DNA of 64,000 nucleotides from positions 306,825,664 through 306,889,663 of the forward strand of contig NC_081414.1 of NCBI RefSeq assembly GCF_030272615.1, given 5' to 3'. Both the position numbers and the translations under genes were made by a program. Source of the DNA: Cryptomeria japonica. Lineage: Eukaryota > Streptophyta > Pinopsida > Cupressales > Cupressaceae. Below, in pieces: positions 1-9,990 of this stretch. Within the stretch, counting starts at the first letter, position 1. Every line of letters begins with the position of its first letter. A model generated the notes under the pieces. That model was not told where the DNA came from, did no database searches, and worked only from the letters and a program-made list of their open reading frames with translations.

Positions 1-579
1 AAATTTTAGGAGCTCCAAAATTGATATTTGAGCGGGTATCCTTTGCAATTGTTCCACTAAGTTGTATTGTCTTGAAGTGGATGTTGATTCATTTGTTATA
101 CTCAGAAATGTAACCTTCGCTTTGCTTCTTGTAATGATGTTGATTGGTTCTAAAGGTGTTTTATCTTTAATGATGATGACATTTACCACATCATCATACG
201 TATAAGTCTAATTCACTTTAGCTTTTCCTTTGTTGTCTTTTGATTTAGATTGTTCACCCTTTTCATAGTTTGGAAGTGGAGTTTTGAATGCTAGATTTGA
301 TTTGTTCATCTTATGACTATCCATTGTGATAGTTCCATTATCGATTAAATCTTGGATAAGGTGCTTCAATCTTTAACAATCATTAGTTTAGTGTCCTTTG
401 TTTTGATGGTAATTGAAAAAATGATTTTCATTCCACCAATTAGGTTTGACTTGAGGTTCATAATTTCTTGCTTCTGGTAATGTAATCAATTTATTTGCAA
501 GAAGAGTTTTCAAAGTTGATTCCAAGGGTTCTCCAATGTTTGTGAATTTCCTGTGAGGATTGGAGAAGAAAGACTTCAC
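1..579 (-). pseudogene. Tat-type Ty3/Gypsy gag fragment
   Basis: Reading the minus strand from 579 towards 1 gives the C-terminal part of a plant Gypsy Gag. It has a YEPQVKPNWW block, the His-rich YHQNKGH remnant of the zinc-like motif, then LIQDLIDNG, and PAQISILELL close to the window edge. That order (WW block, YHxxxGH, IQDLID, PAQISIxELL) is typical of Tat/Ogre-lineage Gag. Two TAA codons lie close together near 374-390, where the related copy at 63251-63442 has sense codons, and another in-frame stop follows near 210, so the copy is dead. The upstream Gag is missing because a DNA transposon end begins at 577. The element continues off the left edge. Confident for family, less so for lineage. 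Confidence 0.75.
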
Positions 580-714
580 TAGTACAAAAATAACAATATA
601 TGACTAAAAAACTACCAAAAAATGTAGATAAATGACTAAATTTGATCACATGAGCATAGGTAGTTTATTTCCAGTCATAAATCAATTTGGTCATGTGACC
701 ACTGGTTGTTTTGA

Positions 715-1068
715 ATGATCCATTTGGTCATCGATTTGGTCATTGATTTGGTCATTGTTTTGGTCATCGATTTGGTCATTGATTTGGTCATATATTTAGT
801 CACTAATTTAATCATATATTTAGTCACTAATTTAGTCATATATTTAATCATTAATTTAGTCATTGATTGTTGTTATCTGGTCATTTATTTAATCATGATA
901 GTCACTAATTTAGTCACTAATTTAGTTATATATTTAATCATTAATTTAGTCATTGATTGTTGTTCTTTGGTCATTTATTTAGTCATGTTAGTGATTTATT
1001 TAGTCATATATTAAGTCATTAATTTAGTTATATATTGAGTCATTAATTTAATCATTGATTGTTGTTAA
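715..1068 (+). repeat. 12-bp subterminal tandem array with ~90-bp higher-order period
   Basis: The array starts with near-perfect copies of GATTTGGTCATT and decays to ATTTAGTCATAT variants. A longer unit containing TCATTGATTGTTGTT recurs near 860, 948 and 1052, a higher-order period of roughly 90-100 bp. Apparent open frames through it on both strands are by-products of a 12-nt repeat and are not genes. Confidence 0.85.
1064..1068. repeat. Target-site duplication GTTAA, left copy (element A)
   Basis: GTTAA directly precedes the TG start of the 5' LTR and is repeated at 8383-8387 directly after the 3' LTR. Joining the flanks recreates the uninterrupted subterminal array. Confidence 0.9.
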
Positions 1069-2513
1069 TGTTGGCATTATGTGAACCAGTATGAGGACAT
1101 AATGACATTGTATGTTGTAACTGATGTCAATATGTTGCAAAGCTGTGAACCGACATTTGTGCCAAAGTGAAGTGGTGTGCTTGTTCAAGGTGAACCGACA
1201 TGTGGTTATGGGAACCGACACATGGAAGCGTTGTATGACATGTGGTTTTGGTTGAAGTGCTTCAAGCCTGTGTGGTTCAACCGGTGACTTTGTGCGATGA
1301 GTTGGCATGATAACAAAGAACAAGATCATGTTGCCAGGTAAGCCTTGTGTGCATGAAGGATCATGCATGAAGAAGATCTTGCCTACTACCTCGGGAATAT
1401 GAGAAGACTGTAAAATGGTGATAACGTGTGATGGGTTATCAGCCACCATGAAAACGGTGGAAAATGAATGATGGATATTAATATAGTATGCTCAACAGTT
1501 AGGATTGAACCATTTGAATTCCTTAACCTATTAGGTTTAGGGTTTAGGGTTTATGCTACTAACCTAACTATTTTCTATAAGGTCGATGTTGTGACTCTTT
1601 CTAGGGTTGTTGGCAAAAGTTGTGTGTGAGTATCCAAGAGAAGGGATACGTGATTCTTGCCAGACCAAAAGGAGAGAAGTGATACCTGCAGAGTGTAAGT
1701 GCAGAAGGAAAAGAGGAGCTTAAGTGGATCTGCATTGGCATTGAGTGCTATTACCAGATCATTATAATACCTGTTGATCTCTAACCACCTCAATAGTTGG
1801 AAAATCCCTTAACAGGGTAGCCTTAACCGGCTTGCTGTAAATCCTTTAACAAGGCAACTCTAAGCTACTGAGTTCAAAGTCCTTTAGCTATTGGGTTCTT
1901 GAAATCCTTTAACAAGGTAACCTTTAACAAGGTTTAACCCTTAATCAGGTATTGTAGCCATCCCTTAACTGGGTGATCTCTAACAGGATTGATTCCTAGT
2001 AGAACCTATTGTAATGTCTCTAACCGAACAAGGCTTCTAACAGAGCGGACTTCCAAAGAGTTCAAAAATAGCTTGTGGGTATTCATCCCCACCATGGTTT
2101 TTCCCAGTTGGGTTTCCACGTGAAAAATATGTGTGTCATGTGTGACACTTTTATCTTGTGATGCTTTGCTATTGTTTGTCAAGCATATGATAGTTCTGTG
2201 TTTTATGCCTGTCAATAAAATATGTTGAACTAGTTGTTATTATGATCTGATGATAGATCACCTATTTATGCATAAGGGTGAAATGGTAGTGTAGTCTCAA
2301 GTTGAGTGAAAGGATAAGTGAGTAACTGGTTAATGCTTGTCTCAGACATTCTTAGCTTTACTGGTTGCACTCTTTTTCAAATCGGTATCTCTGTCTCCTA
2401 GTCTTTTGAAGTGTTTGTTGTCAAACCGGTTTAAGACTGTATTTTTGTCTGTACTGATTCACCCCCCCCTCTCAGTACTGGTTTGGTACTATTTTCTCAT
2501 CATTGAGTTATCA
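1069..2513 (+). repeat. Element A 5' LTR
   Basis: Begins TGTTGGCATT and ends GAGTTATCA two bases before the primer site. It is nearly collinear with 6925-8382. It contains a telomere-like stretch (about 1531-1553), five or so degenerate CCTTTAACAAGGT modules (1800-1990), and a C-rich tract near 2461 just before the end. Confidence 0.92.
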
Positions 2514-2515
2514 AT

Positions 2516-2527
2516 TGGTATCAGAGC
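2516..2527 (+). other. Element A primer-binding site (tRNA-iMet)
   Basis: TGGTATCAGAGC is complementary to the 3' end of initiator methionine tRNA, the usual primer of plant Copia elements. It starts two bases after the LTR. Confidence 0.9.
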
Positions 2528-2584
2528 ATCCTCCAGGTCCTCTGTGTTATAAGCTTAACCACTTGAGGTAAAGATCCCATTCAA

Positions 2585-3487
2585 ATGATGAAGAGGGAAG
2601 GTCCAAAGTTTAACAGGGAAAATTTTAGTATATGGAAAGACAGGATGAAGATATTCATTAGAAGCATGGATGCTCAACACTGGAGCTATATTGAGAATGT
2701 CTATGTTGCCCCTACCGGTACTCTCACCGATGACCAAAAGAGAGAGATACAAGAAAATGGGAAAGTCATGGAAGCCCTAATTAGTAGTTTATCTGACATT
2801 GAGTTTATTGATGTTCAGGACAAGGTAAATCCCAAAGAGGTATGGGATGCTCTTGAAAATATCTATGGCAGTGATGAACATGTAAAACAGGCTAAGGAAG
2901 AAAGCTTGAGAGGGAAGTTTGAAGATATGTGGATGGTTGAAGGTGAGACCATTCAATAGTATGGAATAAGAATCAAAACCGTTGTTGGAGATATCAAGAG
3001 TGCAGGTGGTAAAATAGAAGATTCCACTATGGTAAGCAAAGTCCTGAGATCCCTATTGCCAGTCTATGCAATAAGGGTTGCTGCTATTTAGGAGCTAAGA
3101 TTAATAGACAAGACTAAGGTATCCTTGGACTCCATCATAGAAAATTTGACAGCCTATGAGCTAAATAGTTTTGATGGCAGTGTTCAAAAGTCTAAATCAG
3201 CTTTTAAAGCTTCTGCTATGCCATCCAGAAAAGGAAAAGAAGCTAACACTAGTGGTGAACCAAGACAGAGCAAAGAAATGGATGATGAGGAGATTTTGAT
3301 GGCATTTGAAGCTCTCATTTCCAAGAAACTTCCTAAGGGAACCAGAAAATACAAAGGTAGGCTACCTTTGAAAAGCTTTTCTTGCAACTGGATATGACAT
3401 ATTGTTGTAAACTGTCCTAATGACAACAACAAGGACAAACCAGAAAGGTTCAAAAAATTCAAAGGAGGAAATTGGAGAAACTATTTT
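2585..3487 (+). pseudogene. gag: Element A gag (UBN2-type, with CCHC)
   Basis: The frame opens with MMKREGPKFNRENFSIWKDR, the FxxWKxRM region of Copia Gag (UBN2 family), and continues through KEVWDALENIYG. The first ATG after the primer site is the natural start. A CCHC knuckle near 3370-3415 is damaged: the first Cys is Ser and a TGA replaces the residue before the His (LPLKSFSCNWI, stop, HIVVNC). Further TAG codons lie at 2957 and 3089, where the protein context suggests Gln. The frame is otherwise continuous with pol downstream, so Gag and Pol probably formed one polyprotein. Confidence 0.85.
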
Positions 3488-5050
3488 GTGGTAGTTGATG
3501 AAGGTGTCATAGATGAAGAATCAGAGGATGAAGAAAATGAAGATATTATGTTTGTTGCTGTCAAAGAAGATGTGTCAGACAAGAAGGCTCTTGTCTCCCA
3601 GTTTGATAATTCCAATGAGTGGATCATTGATAGTGGTTGTTCTCACCATATGACTGGTGATCGAAGCAAGTTTCTATCCTTGTAGGAGTATGATGGTGGT
3701 GTGGTCTGCTTTGGCAATGATGTACCATGCATGATCAAAGGCAGAGGGTCCATCTCTCTAAATGGAAAGAGTAGTGTTGACAATGTGTACTGGGTTGATG
3801 GTCTCAAACACAACTTTCTGAGTGTTGCCCAGTTGAATGACAGTGGCCTAACTCTAGAATTCAAGAATGGAGTTTCCAGAATCAAAGGAAAAGATGGTGA
3901 ATTGGTGGCCATTGGCATGCAGACCAAAGGTAACCTATTTCATCTGAATGCAAATATAGGTACATGTCTTATGGCTAAATTTGATGATAGATGGATATGG
4001 CATAGGAGACTCTGCCATGTAAACTTTGATAACATTGTAAAGGCTAGTAAGATCAAGGCAGTTAGAGGGTTGCCGGTGCTAAGCAAACTAGATAATACCT
4101 TGTGCAGAGAGTGTCAATAGGGGAAAATGTCTTCCTCAACCTTTAAAGGTAAATCTTTCACTGCTGACAACTTTCTTGATCTTGTGCATACTGATTTATG
4201 TGGTCCTATGAAAACTAGAAGTGTGTAGGGTGATAGGTACTTCATGATTCTCACTGATGACTGCTCAAGAATGATGTGGGTCACATTCTTGAAAGACAAG
4301 TCTGAAGCCTTTGTAAAGTTTAAAGCTTTCAGAGCATTAGTGGAGAAGGAAAGGGGTAAAAGGATCAAGTGCCTGAGAATTGATCAAGGAGGGGAATTCA
4401 CTTCCACTGAATTCAAGAAGTACTATGAAGAACATGGCATCAAGAGGCAATTGTCTGCCCCTTAGACTCCACAACAGAATGGCCTAGCAAAGAGGAATAA
4501 ATAGACTATGGTTGAAGTAGCTAGAACCATGTTGATTCAAGGAAAGGTAGCTCACACCTTTTGGAGAGAAGCAGTGAGCACTGCAATCTACACAATGAAT
4601 GGGGTACTCATTAAGAAATGCAATGATAAAACTCCTTATGAGTATTGGACCGTTAAGACACCTATGGTTAGCTACTTTAGAATGTTTAGTAGCAAATATT
4701 ACATCAAGAGAAATGAACACCAGAGCAAATTTGATGTGAAATGTGATGAGGGAATATTCTTAGGATATTCCACCAAGAGCAAAGCTCTCAAGTGTTTCAA
4801 CAATAGGACTCAGAGAATTGTGGAAAGAATCAACGTAAGAGTTGATGAAACCTCTAAGAAAACTGAGGAAACCAGTAATGAGCAAGTGGTAAGTGAACCA
4901 GTTGCAACCTTCTGGGAACCAGTTGTCAGTCAATCGAGTACCAGTAACAGTGTTCCTACACTAGCAGATGTAGATACTTATATTGATGGAGATGATGATG
5001 AAAAAGAAAAGAAAGAGGAATCTATAAAGACCATTCCTCAGTATGTCAAG
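3488..5050 (+). pseudogene. pol: Element A protease and integrase region
   Basis: An acidic linker leads into the aspartic protease signature WIIDSGCSHHMTGD (about 3618-3660). The integrase follows: an HHCC finger (WHRRLCHVNFDNI to LCREC, about 3997-4117), a core with HTDLCGP (first Asp) and RIDQGGEF (second Asp), then QQNGLAKRNK. In that last motif the third catalytic position reads Lys (4490-4492) where Copia integrases have Glu, a one-base GAG-to-AAG change. TAG stops occur at 3683, 4118, 4226, 4463 and 4502. The frame is unbroken by indels. Confidence 0.85.
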
Positions 5051-6681
5051 CTGAATCATGATCCTAAGCAAATCATAGAAGATAAGGATGCAAGAATCCT
5101 TACAAGAAGAAAAGTCAGAGAAAAGTCATGTATGATCTCTAAATTCAAGCCTAAAAAATTCAAAGAGGCACCTAAGGATGAAGACTGGATCAAGGCAATG
5201 GAAGAGGAACTTGACCAGATAGAGAAAAATGGTACATGGTCCTTGGTACCCAGACCGGAGCACAAAAATGTCATTGGTACCGAATGGGTCTTCAAAAATA
5301 AGCTGAATGAGGATGGCACAGTGATTAGAAACAAAGCCAGACTGGTGTGCAAAGGATATGCCCAAGAAGAAGGAGAAGACTATGGTGAAACCTTTTCTCC
5401 TGTAGCCAGATTGGAAAGAGTTCGTATGCTTCTTGCATATGCAGCTTGTAAAGGCTTCAAAGTATATCAAATGGATGTAAAATATGCATTCCTAAATGGT
5501 GTACTTGAAGAGGAGGTGTATATAGAGCAACCAGATGGGTTTGCCCTATTTGAAGATAGTGACATGGTGTGTTGGCTACATAAAGCCTTATATGGTCTAA
5601 AGCAAGCACCTAGAGCATGGTATGAACACCTGCATTCCCATCTTGTGAAGATTATATTTGAGAGAACAAGTGAAGATAGCAATATCTACTTGAAGCCTGA
5701 AGGAGATCAGATCCTGATCTGTGAGGTATTTGTTGATGACATTATCTTTGTTGGAGATGACAAGATGAGTCATGAGTTTGCAGATGAGATGAAGAAAGAG
5801 TTTGAGATGTCACTCATAGGGGAGATTAAGTTCTTCATTGGACTGCAGATCCAGTAGATGAGAGATGGAATCTTTATCACTCAGTCCAAGTATGTCAAAA
5901 AGGTGTTGAAGACCTTTGGCATGGAAGATAGCAAACTGGTTGGTACACCGATGGTGACCAGTTGTAAACTATCCAAAGGGATGACTTAGCATTGGTTGAT
6001 GAGAAGGAATACCGATCAATGATTGGTAAATTGCATTATGTAGTGCATAGCAGACCAGATATTGCACATGCAGTTGGCATTACTACAAGGTTCCAGAAAA
6101 GTCCAAGAGAATCCCACTTGGTTGCAGTCAAGCGGATTCTTAGGTATCTAAAGGGAACTGTTGACTATGGATTGTGGTATCCATATAGCAAGGATTTCAA
6201 CTTGAAAGTGTTCACAGATGCTGATTGGGCTGGTAATGTAGATGATTGAAAGAGCACAACCAGTGGTGCATTCTTCCTTGGTGGTAGACTGGTCTCCCGG
6301 ATGAGTAAAAAGTAGAGTTGTATCTCTCAGTCTATAGCAAAAGCAGAGTATGTTGCAGCTTTCATGAACTACACTCAGACAATTTGGATGAAGCATGTAT
6401 TGAATGGCTTCAAAGTTCCTGTATCTGAACTAGTAAGTATATTTTGTGACAATACTAGTACAATTAATATCTCCAAGAATCTAGTTTTACATTCTAGAAC
6501 CAAGCACTTTGAGCTTAAGTATCGTTTCTTGAGGGAAAAGGTTCAGAACAAAGAGATTGCACTGGAACATGTTTTTAGTAAGGAGCAGTTAGCAGACATA
6601 TTCACCAAGCCTCTCCCAAAGACTACATTTACATACTTAAGAGGTGAATTAAGGGTACTGCCCCTTCAGGAGGTGAACTAA
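5051..6681 (+). pseudogene. pol: Element A reverse transcriptase and RNase H
   Basis: The RT starts around [18 protein letters not shown] and keeps the Copia landmarks [32 protein letters not shown] and the catalytic box as FVDD (about 5729-5740; Phe for the usual Tyr). RNase H follows with DADWAG, CDNTS and LADIFTKPLP near the C-terminus. A TAG at 5855 and a one-base loss near 5979 (GGGATGAC where a longer run is expected) shift the frame. After that, TGA at 6247 and TAG at 6314 interrupt RNase H. The end at 6681 is the expected polyprotein terminus. Confidence 0.88.
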
Positions 6682-6924
6682 AAGCATATGCTCCACATCA
6701 GTCAGGTATTGCATAGTCAAATTTATTTTGGATTGATGTGTTGAACGATGCTACTCCTCAGTGGGAGCAACATAATGGAACAGGGAAGCTTGTGCCTCCA
6801 CTTTGGCATTGTTTCCAAAGGGGGAGAAGATGTGAAGTAGAGAAGATATCTGTAGAAATTGGGGGAGAAGATGTGAAGCGGAGAGATATCTTTGTATATT
6901 ACCATCAATGCCAAAGGGGGAGAT
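6682..6924 (+). promoter_or_regulatory. Element A 3' leader to LTR with three polypurine tracts
   Basis: Three GGGGGAGA tracts occur: at about 6820, at about 6860 (a near-duplicate of the first, both followed by AGATGTGAAG), and the LTR-adjacent tract AAAGGGGGAGA at 6913-6923. The last directly precedes the 3' LTR and is the primer for plus-strand synthesis. Copia elements of the SIRE group are known for multiple such tracts. Confidence 0.8.
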
Positions 6925-8382
6925 TGTTGGCATTATGTGAACTAGTATGATGACATAATGACATTGTATGTTGTCATTGATGTCAATATGTTGCAAAGTT
7001 GTGAATTGGCATTTATGCCAAAGTGAAGCAGTGTGCTTGTTCAAGATGAATCGGCATATGGCTATGCAAACTGGCACATGGAAGCATTGTATGACTACCG
7101 GTTGCTAGTCTCAACTTTAGGGTTTCCAGTTGAAGTGCTTCAAGCCTGTGTGGCTCAATCGGTGACTTTGTGCGATGAGTTAGCATGATAAAAATGAACA
7201 AGATCATGTTGCCATGTAAGCCTTGTGTGCATGAAGGATCATGCATGAAGAAGATCTTGCCTATCTACATCAGGAATATGAGAAGACTGTAAACCGGTGA
7301 TAATGTGTGATGGGTTATCAGCCACCATGAAAATGGTGGAAAACGAACGATGGAGATTAATGCAGTATGCTCAACGGTCAGGATTGAACCATTTGAATTC
7401 CTTAACCTATTAGGTTTAGGGTTTAGGGTTTATGCTACCAACCTAACTATTTTCTATAAGGTCGATGTTGTGACTCTTTCTAGGGTTGTTGGCAAAAGTT
7501 GTGTATGAGTATCCAAGAGAAGGGATACATGATTCTTGCCAGACCAAAAGGAGAGAAGTGATACCCACAGAGTATAAGTGCAGAAGGAAAAGAGGAGCTT
7601 AAGTGGATCTACATTGGCATTGAGTGTTGTTACTATATCATTGTAGCACCTGTTGATCTCTAACCACCTCAATAGTTGGAAAATCCCTTAACAAGGTAGC
7701 CTTAATCGGCTTGTTGTAAATCCTTTAACAGGGTAACTCTAATCTACTGAGTTTGAAGTCCTTTAGCTATTGAGTTCTTGAAATCCTTTAACAAGGTAAC
7801 CTTTAACAAGGTTTAACCATTAATTGGGTATTGTAGCCATCCCTTAACTGGGTGATCTCTAACAGGATCGATTCCTAGCAGAACCTATTGTAATGTCTCT
7901 AACCGAACAAGGCTTCTAACAGAGTGGACTTCCAAAGAGTTCAAAAACAACTTGTGGGTATTCATCCCAATCGTGGTTTTTCCCAGTTGGGTTTCCACAT
8001 GAAAAATATGTGTGTCATGTGTGATGCTTTTCTATTGTTTGTCAAGCATATGATGGTTCTGTGTTTTATGCCTGTCAATAAAACATGTTGAACTAGTTGT
8101 TATTATGATCTGATGATAGATCACCTATTTATGCATAAGGGTGAAATGGTAGTATAGTCTCAAGTTGAGTGAAAGGCTAAGTGAGTAACCAGTTAATGCT
8201 TGTCTAAGACATTCTTAGCTTTACCGGTTGCACTCTATTTCAAACCGGTGTCTCTGTCTCCTAGTCTTTTGAAGTGTTTGCTGTCAAACGGGTTTAAGAC
8301 TGTATTTTTGCTTGTACTGATTCACCCCCCCCCCCCCCTCTCAATACTGGTTTGGTATTATTTGCTCATCATTGAGTTATTA
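6925..8382 (+). repeat. Element A 3' LTR
   Basis: Collinear with 1069-2513, starting TGTTGGCATTATGTG and ending GAGTTATTA; the terminal CA has become TA. It carries the telomere-like stretch near 7411-7434 and a longer C run (about 8325-8338). Confidence 0.92.
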
Positions 8383-8812
8383 GTTAAATGGTCATTTATT
8401 TAGTCATCATAGTCATTATTTTTGTCCTTATTCTAGTCATATATTTACATCCATTGGTAGTATATTTAATCATTTTATAATACAAAAATAATTTAAGATT
8501 AAACTTGAACTAGATCATAAAAACAAATAAAAATATTACATATATGAACAAGATACATGTTAGAATTAAAAGATTGATTGAACACCATGACAAACAAGGT
8601 ACTCTGAAATAAAAAAAATATAATGCAAATATGTATATATAAATCAAGTTATAAGATGTCAAATTTGTCCAAGGGTATATATGTAAATATAATAAAAAAT
8701 GTCAAAGTTGTCTAAGAGTTTCCAACTCTTTCGAAATATTCAAAAAAATGCATAAAACAATAAGAAACATGATAAACATATTCAATTATATCATTTTCTA
8801 CAAATATTTTAA
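8383..8812. other. Continuation of the CACTA-like subterminal region, then AT-rich spacer
   Basis: 8383-8387 is the right GTTAA duplication. To about 8470 the TTTAGTCAT-type motif continues exactly where element A interrupted it. From about 8480 to 8812 the sequence is AT-rich with no coding signal that I can support. Confidence 0.6.
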
Positions 8813-9055
8813 TGGCCACCTTGCGAAGGTTCCCTCTTTCTCTTTTAGATGGATGGCTCCATCTATTTTGTCTCATAAGGAAGAGGTATGTTACTTGTGA
8901 CCATTAAAATGTTCACATTTGCATTGCCTGTTCCTTTTAAGTTTACTCCATGTAGAATAGATAGGGAGTGAATCATCCCAATGCCAACAACAACACTATC
9001 AAATTGATCCAACAACCCAACTTTATCACCTTCATTGAATTTATCAGTAGATTTC
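8813..9055 (-). pseudogene. Exon of a plant transposon-encoded protein (DUF8039-like)
   Basis: On the minus strand a pyrimidine-rich acceptor (TTTTTCTTTTTGTAG) is followed by an open stretch of about 55 residues: KFNEGDKVGLLDQFDSVVV, then GIGMIHS, GVNLKGTG and IPLPYET. The pattern G-x-x-V-x-L-D-x-x-x-x-V-V, G-x-I-x-S, G-x-x-L-x-G, LPxPY resembles a domain I associate with proteins of plant CACTA-type transposons. A TAG and a TAA follow the conserved part. The fit with the CACTA-like end at 577 supports one element spanning this region. Family assignment is from memory of the pattern, so moderate. Confidence 0.4.
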
Positions 9056-9502
9056 TACAAAAAGAAAAAAGAACACGTTATATTAATACATATGTAATGA
9101 TTACCCTTATTTCCATAATAAAACAACCATTAATTTAATAGTGTGTGTGTTAAAATAACTAAAAAAGAAAATTTCAAAAAAATTGTAATGATTGTACAGC
9201 TAAAAAAAAAGACATCTAGCAGACCAAAGTTATGAATTTACTGTAATAGTCATACAATTATAAGAAATACTACAATGTCATTAAAAGTAGTTTTATGCAC
9301 ACATTTTCTTATATTATTCTCCATAACAGTCTAATTATAGACATTATTTTGTGTCATAGACTTAGTGCCAGGTTCTGAAACCTATTAGGTTGGATGGAGG
9401 CATGAATCCACTTCATTTTGGCTTTTGAATCACCTGATTCCATTAAGTATTGGCTTAGATATTCACATTTTAGTGGAAGGCTATCAAAACCCTTATTAGC
9501 GT
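9056..9502 (-). other. AT-rich intron-like DNA and a 49-residue minus-strand coding remnant
   Basis: 9056-9353 is AT-rich and intron-like upstream of the acceptor near 9055. On the minus strand 9502-9354 stays open for 49 residues (NKGFDSLPLKCEYLSQYLME, then KMKWIHASIQPNRFQNLALS) and is cut by the LTR of element B at 9503. I do not recognise it. It may be an upstream exon of the same transposon gene. Confidence 0.3.
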
Positions 9503-9525
9503 TATTAATGCATGATAGCTTTGGT

Positions 9526-9580
9526 ATGATAAATGATTGAATGAGAGATAAATTAAGTCTCTCATTCAATCATTTATCAT
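9526..9580. repeat. 23-bp perfect inverted repeat in element B 5' LTR
   Basis: The arms 9526-9548 and 9558-9580 are exact reverse complements around a 9-nt loop (TAAATTAAG). The same structure, slightly diverged, starts at about 14833 in the 3' LTR. Confidence 0.95.
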
Positions 9581-9990
9581 ATTGATAAACCATCAAGAAA
9601 ACATCAAGCTATTTTCATCTGATAATCATTCCTCTCTATATCGGATCTACTTAGTCAATCAATATTGATAGCATGGTATATCAGTGATCACTGATGGTTA
9701 TTCGGGTTAACTATGTATTCCGATTCACATCAGATGTGTTCCTTGCAATAAGAAAATAATTATCAAGTGCTTTCGGGTGGCAAAGTATGCACCGCTTGGG
9801 ATGTATAACCTTTAGTTAGTGATCGGTGTTAATTAACATAGACACCGATTCCCATCGGTTAATATGCCACGCTAATCCCATCGTAAATACCAATTAGCAT
9901 ATACACTATATTACGTGAACCTCGATTACTATCGGGCTGGTAATAAGTTAAACACCGGTTGATAACATATACCAAGGGGTGTGATCAAGG

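Larger units (their letters stand above)
577..1068 (+). mobile_element. Probable CACTA (En/Spm-like) transposon end
   Basis: The Gypsy gag stops abruptly at CACTAGTACAAAAA (577), which matches the CACTA start of plant En/Spm terminal inverted repeats; CTT at 574-576 would be the 3-bp target duplication. The next 490 bp hold many copies of a motif in both orientations: ATGACTAAAT near 600-640 and its complement ATTTGGTCAT or ATTTAGTCAT from about 685. Subterminal repeats in both orientations are characteristic of CACTA elements. Element A interrupts this end and the motif resumes at 8388. I could not find the opposite TAGTG terminus, so identity is probable rather than proven. Confidence 0.45.
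1069..8382 (+). mobile_element. Element A: complete but decayed Ty1/Copia retrotransposon
   Basis: A 7.3-kb LTR retrotransposon with two LTRs of about 1.45 kb, an initiator-Met tRNA primer site, a gag-pol frame in the order Gag, CCHC, protease, integrase, RT, RNase H (integrase before RT defines Copia), and several polypurine tracts. Flanking GTTAA copies are identical. Both LTRs share TGATTCACCCCCC and the GGTTTTTCCCAGTTGGGTTTCCAC segment typical of plant Copia U5 ends. The coding region carries eleven in-frame stops and one frameshift, so it cannot make a full polyprotein. Long LTRs and repeated GGGGGAGA motifs suggest a SIRE-like lineage, which is inference. Confidence 0.93.

Noticed and set aside
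715-1014. 99-residue open frame rich in Ile/Val/Leu on the plus strand, and a Met/Thr/Lys one on the minus strand
   Set aside because: Both arise from a 12-nt tandem repeat, whose length keeps frames open; no gene features.
1048-1449. 133-residue minus-strand frame in the A 5' LTR, with a counterpart in the 3' LTR
   Set aside because: Lies across the LTR, diverges freely between copies with different breaks; not a gene.
5056-5470. Two minus-strand frames of about 100 residues
   Set aside because: Shadows of the RT coding region of element A.
2585-6681. TAG read-through or recoding as a functional feature of element A
   Set aside because: Possible but less likely than methylation decay: TGA stops, a frameshift and a lost integrase Glu show the copy is dead.
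9526-9580. 23-bp hairpin as a microRNA precursor or terminator
   Set aside because: The stem is short and perfect with a 9-nt loop, unlike plant pre-miRNAs; it is better described as an LTR inverted repeat.
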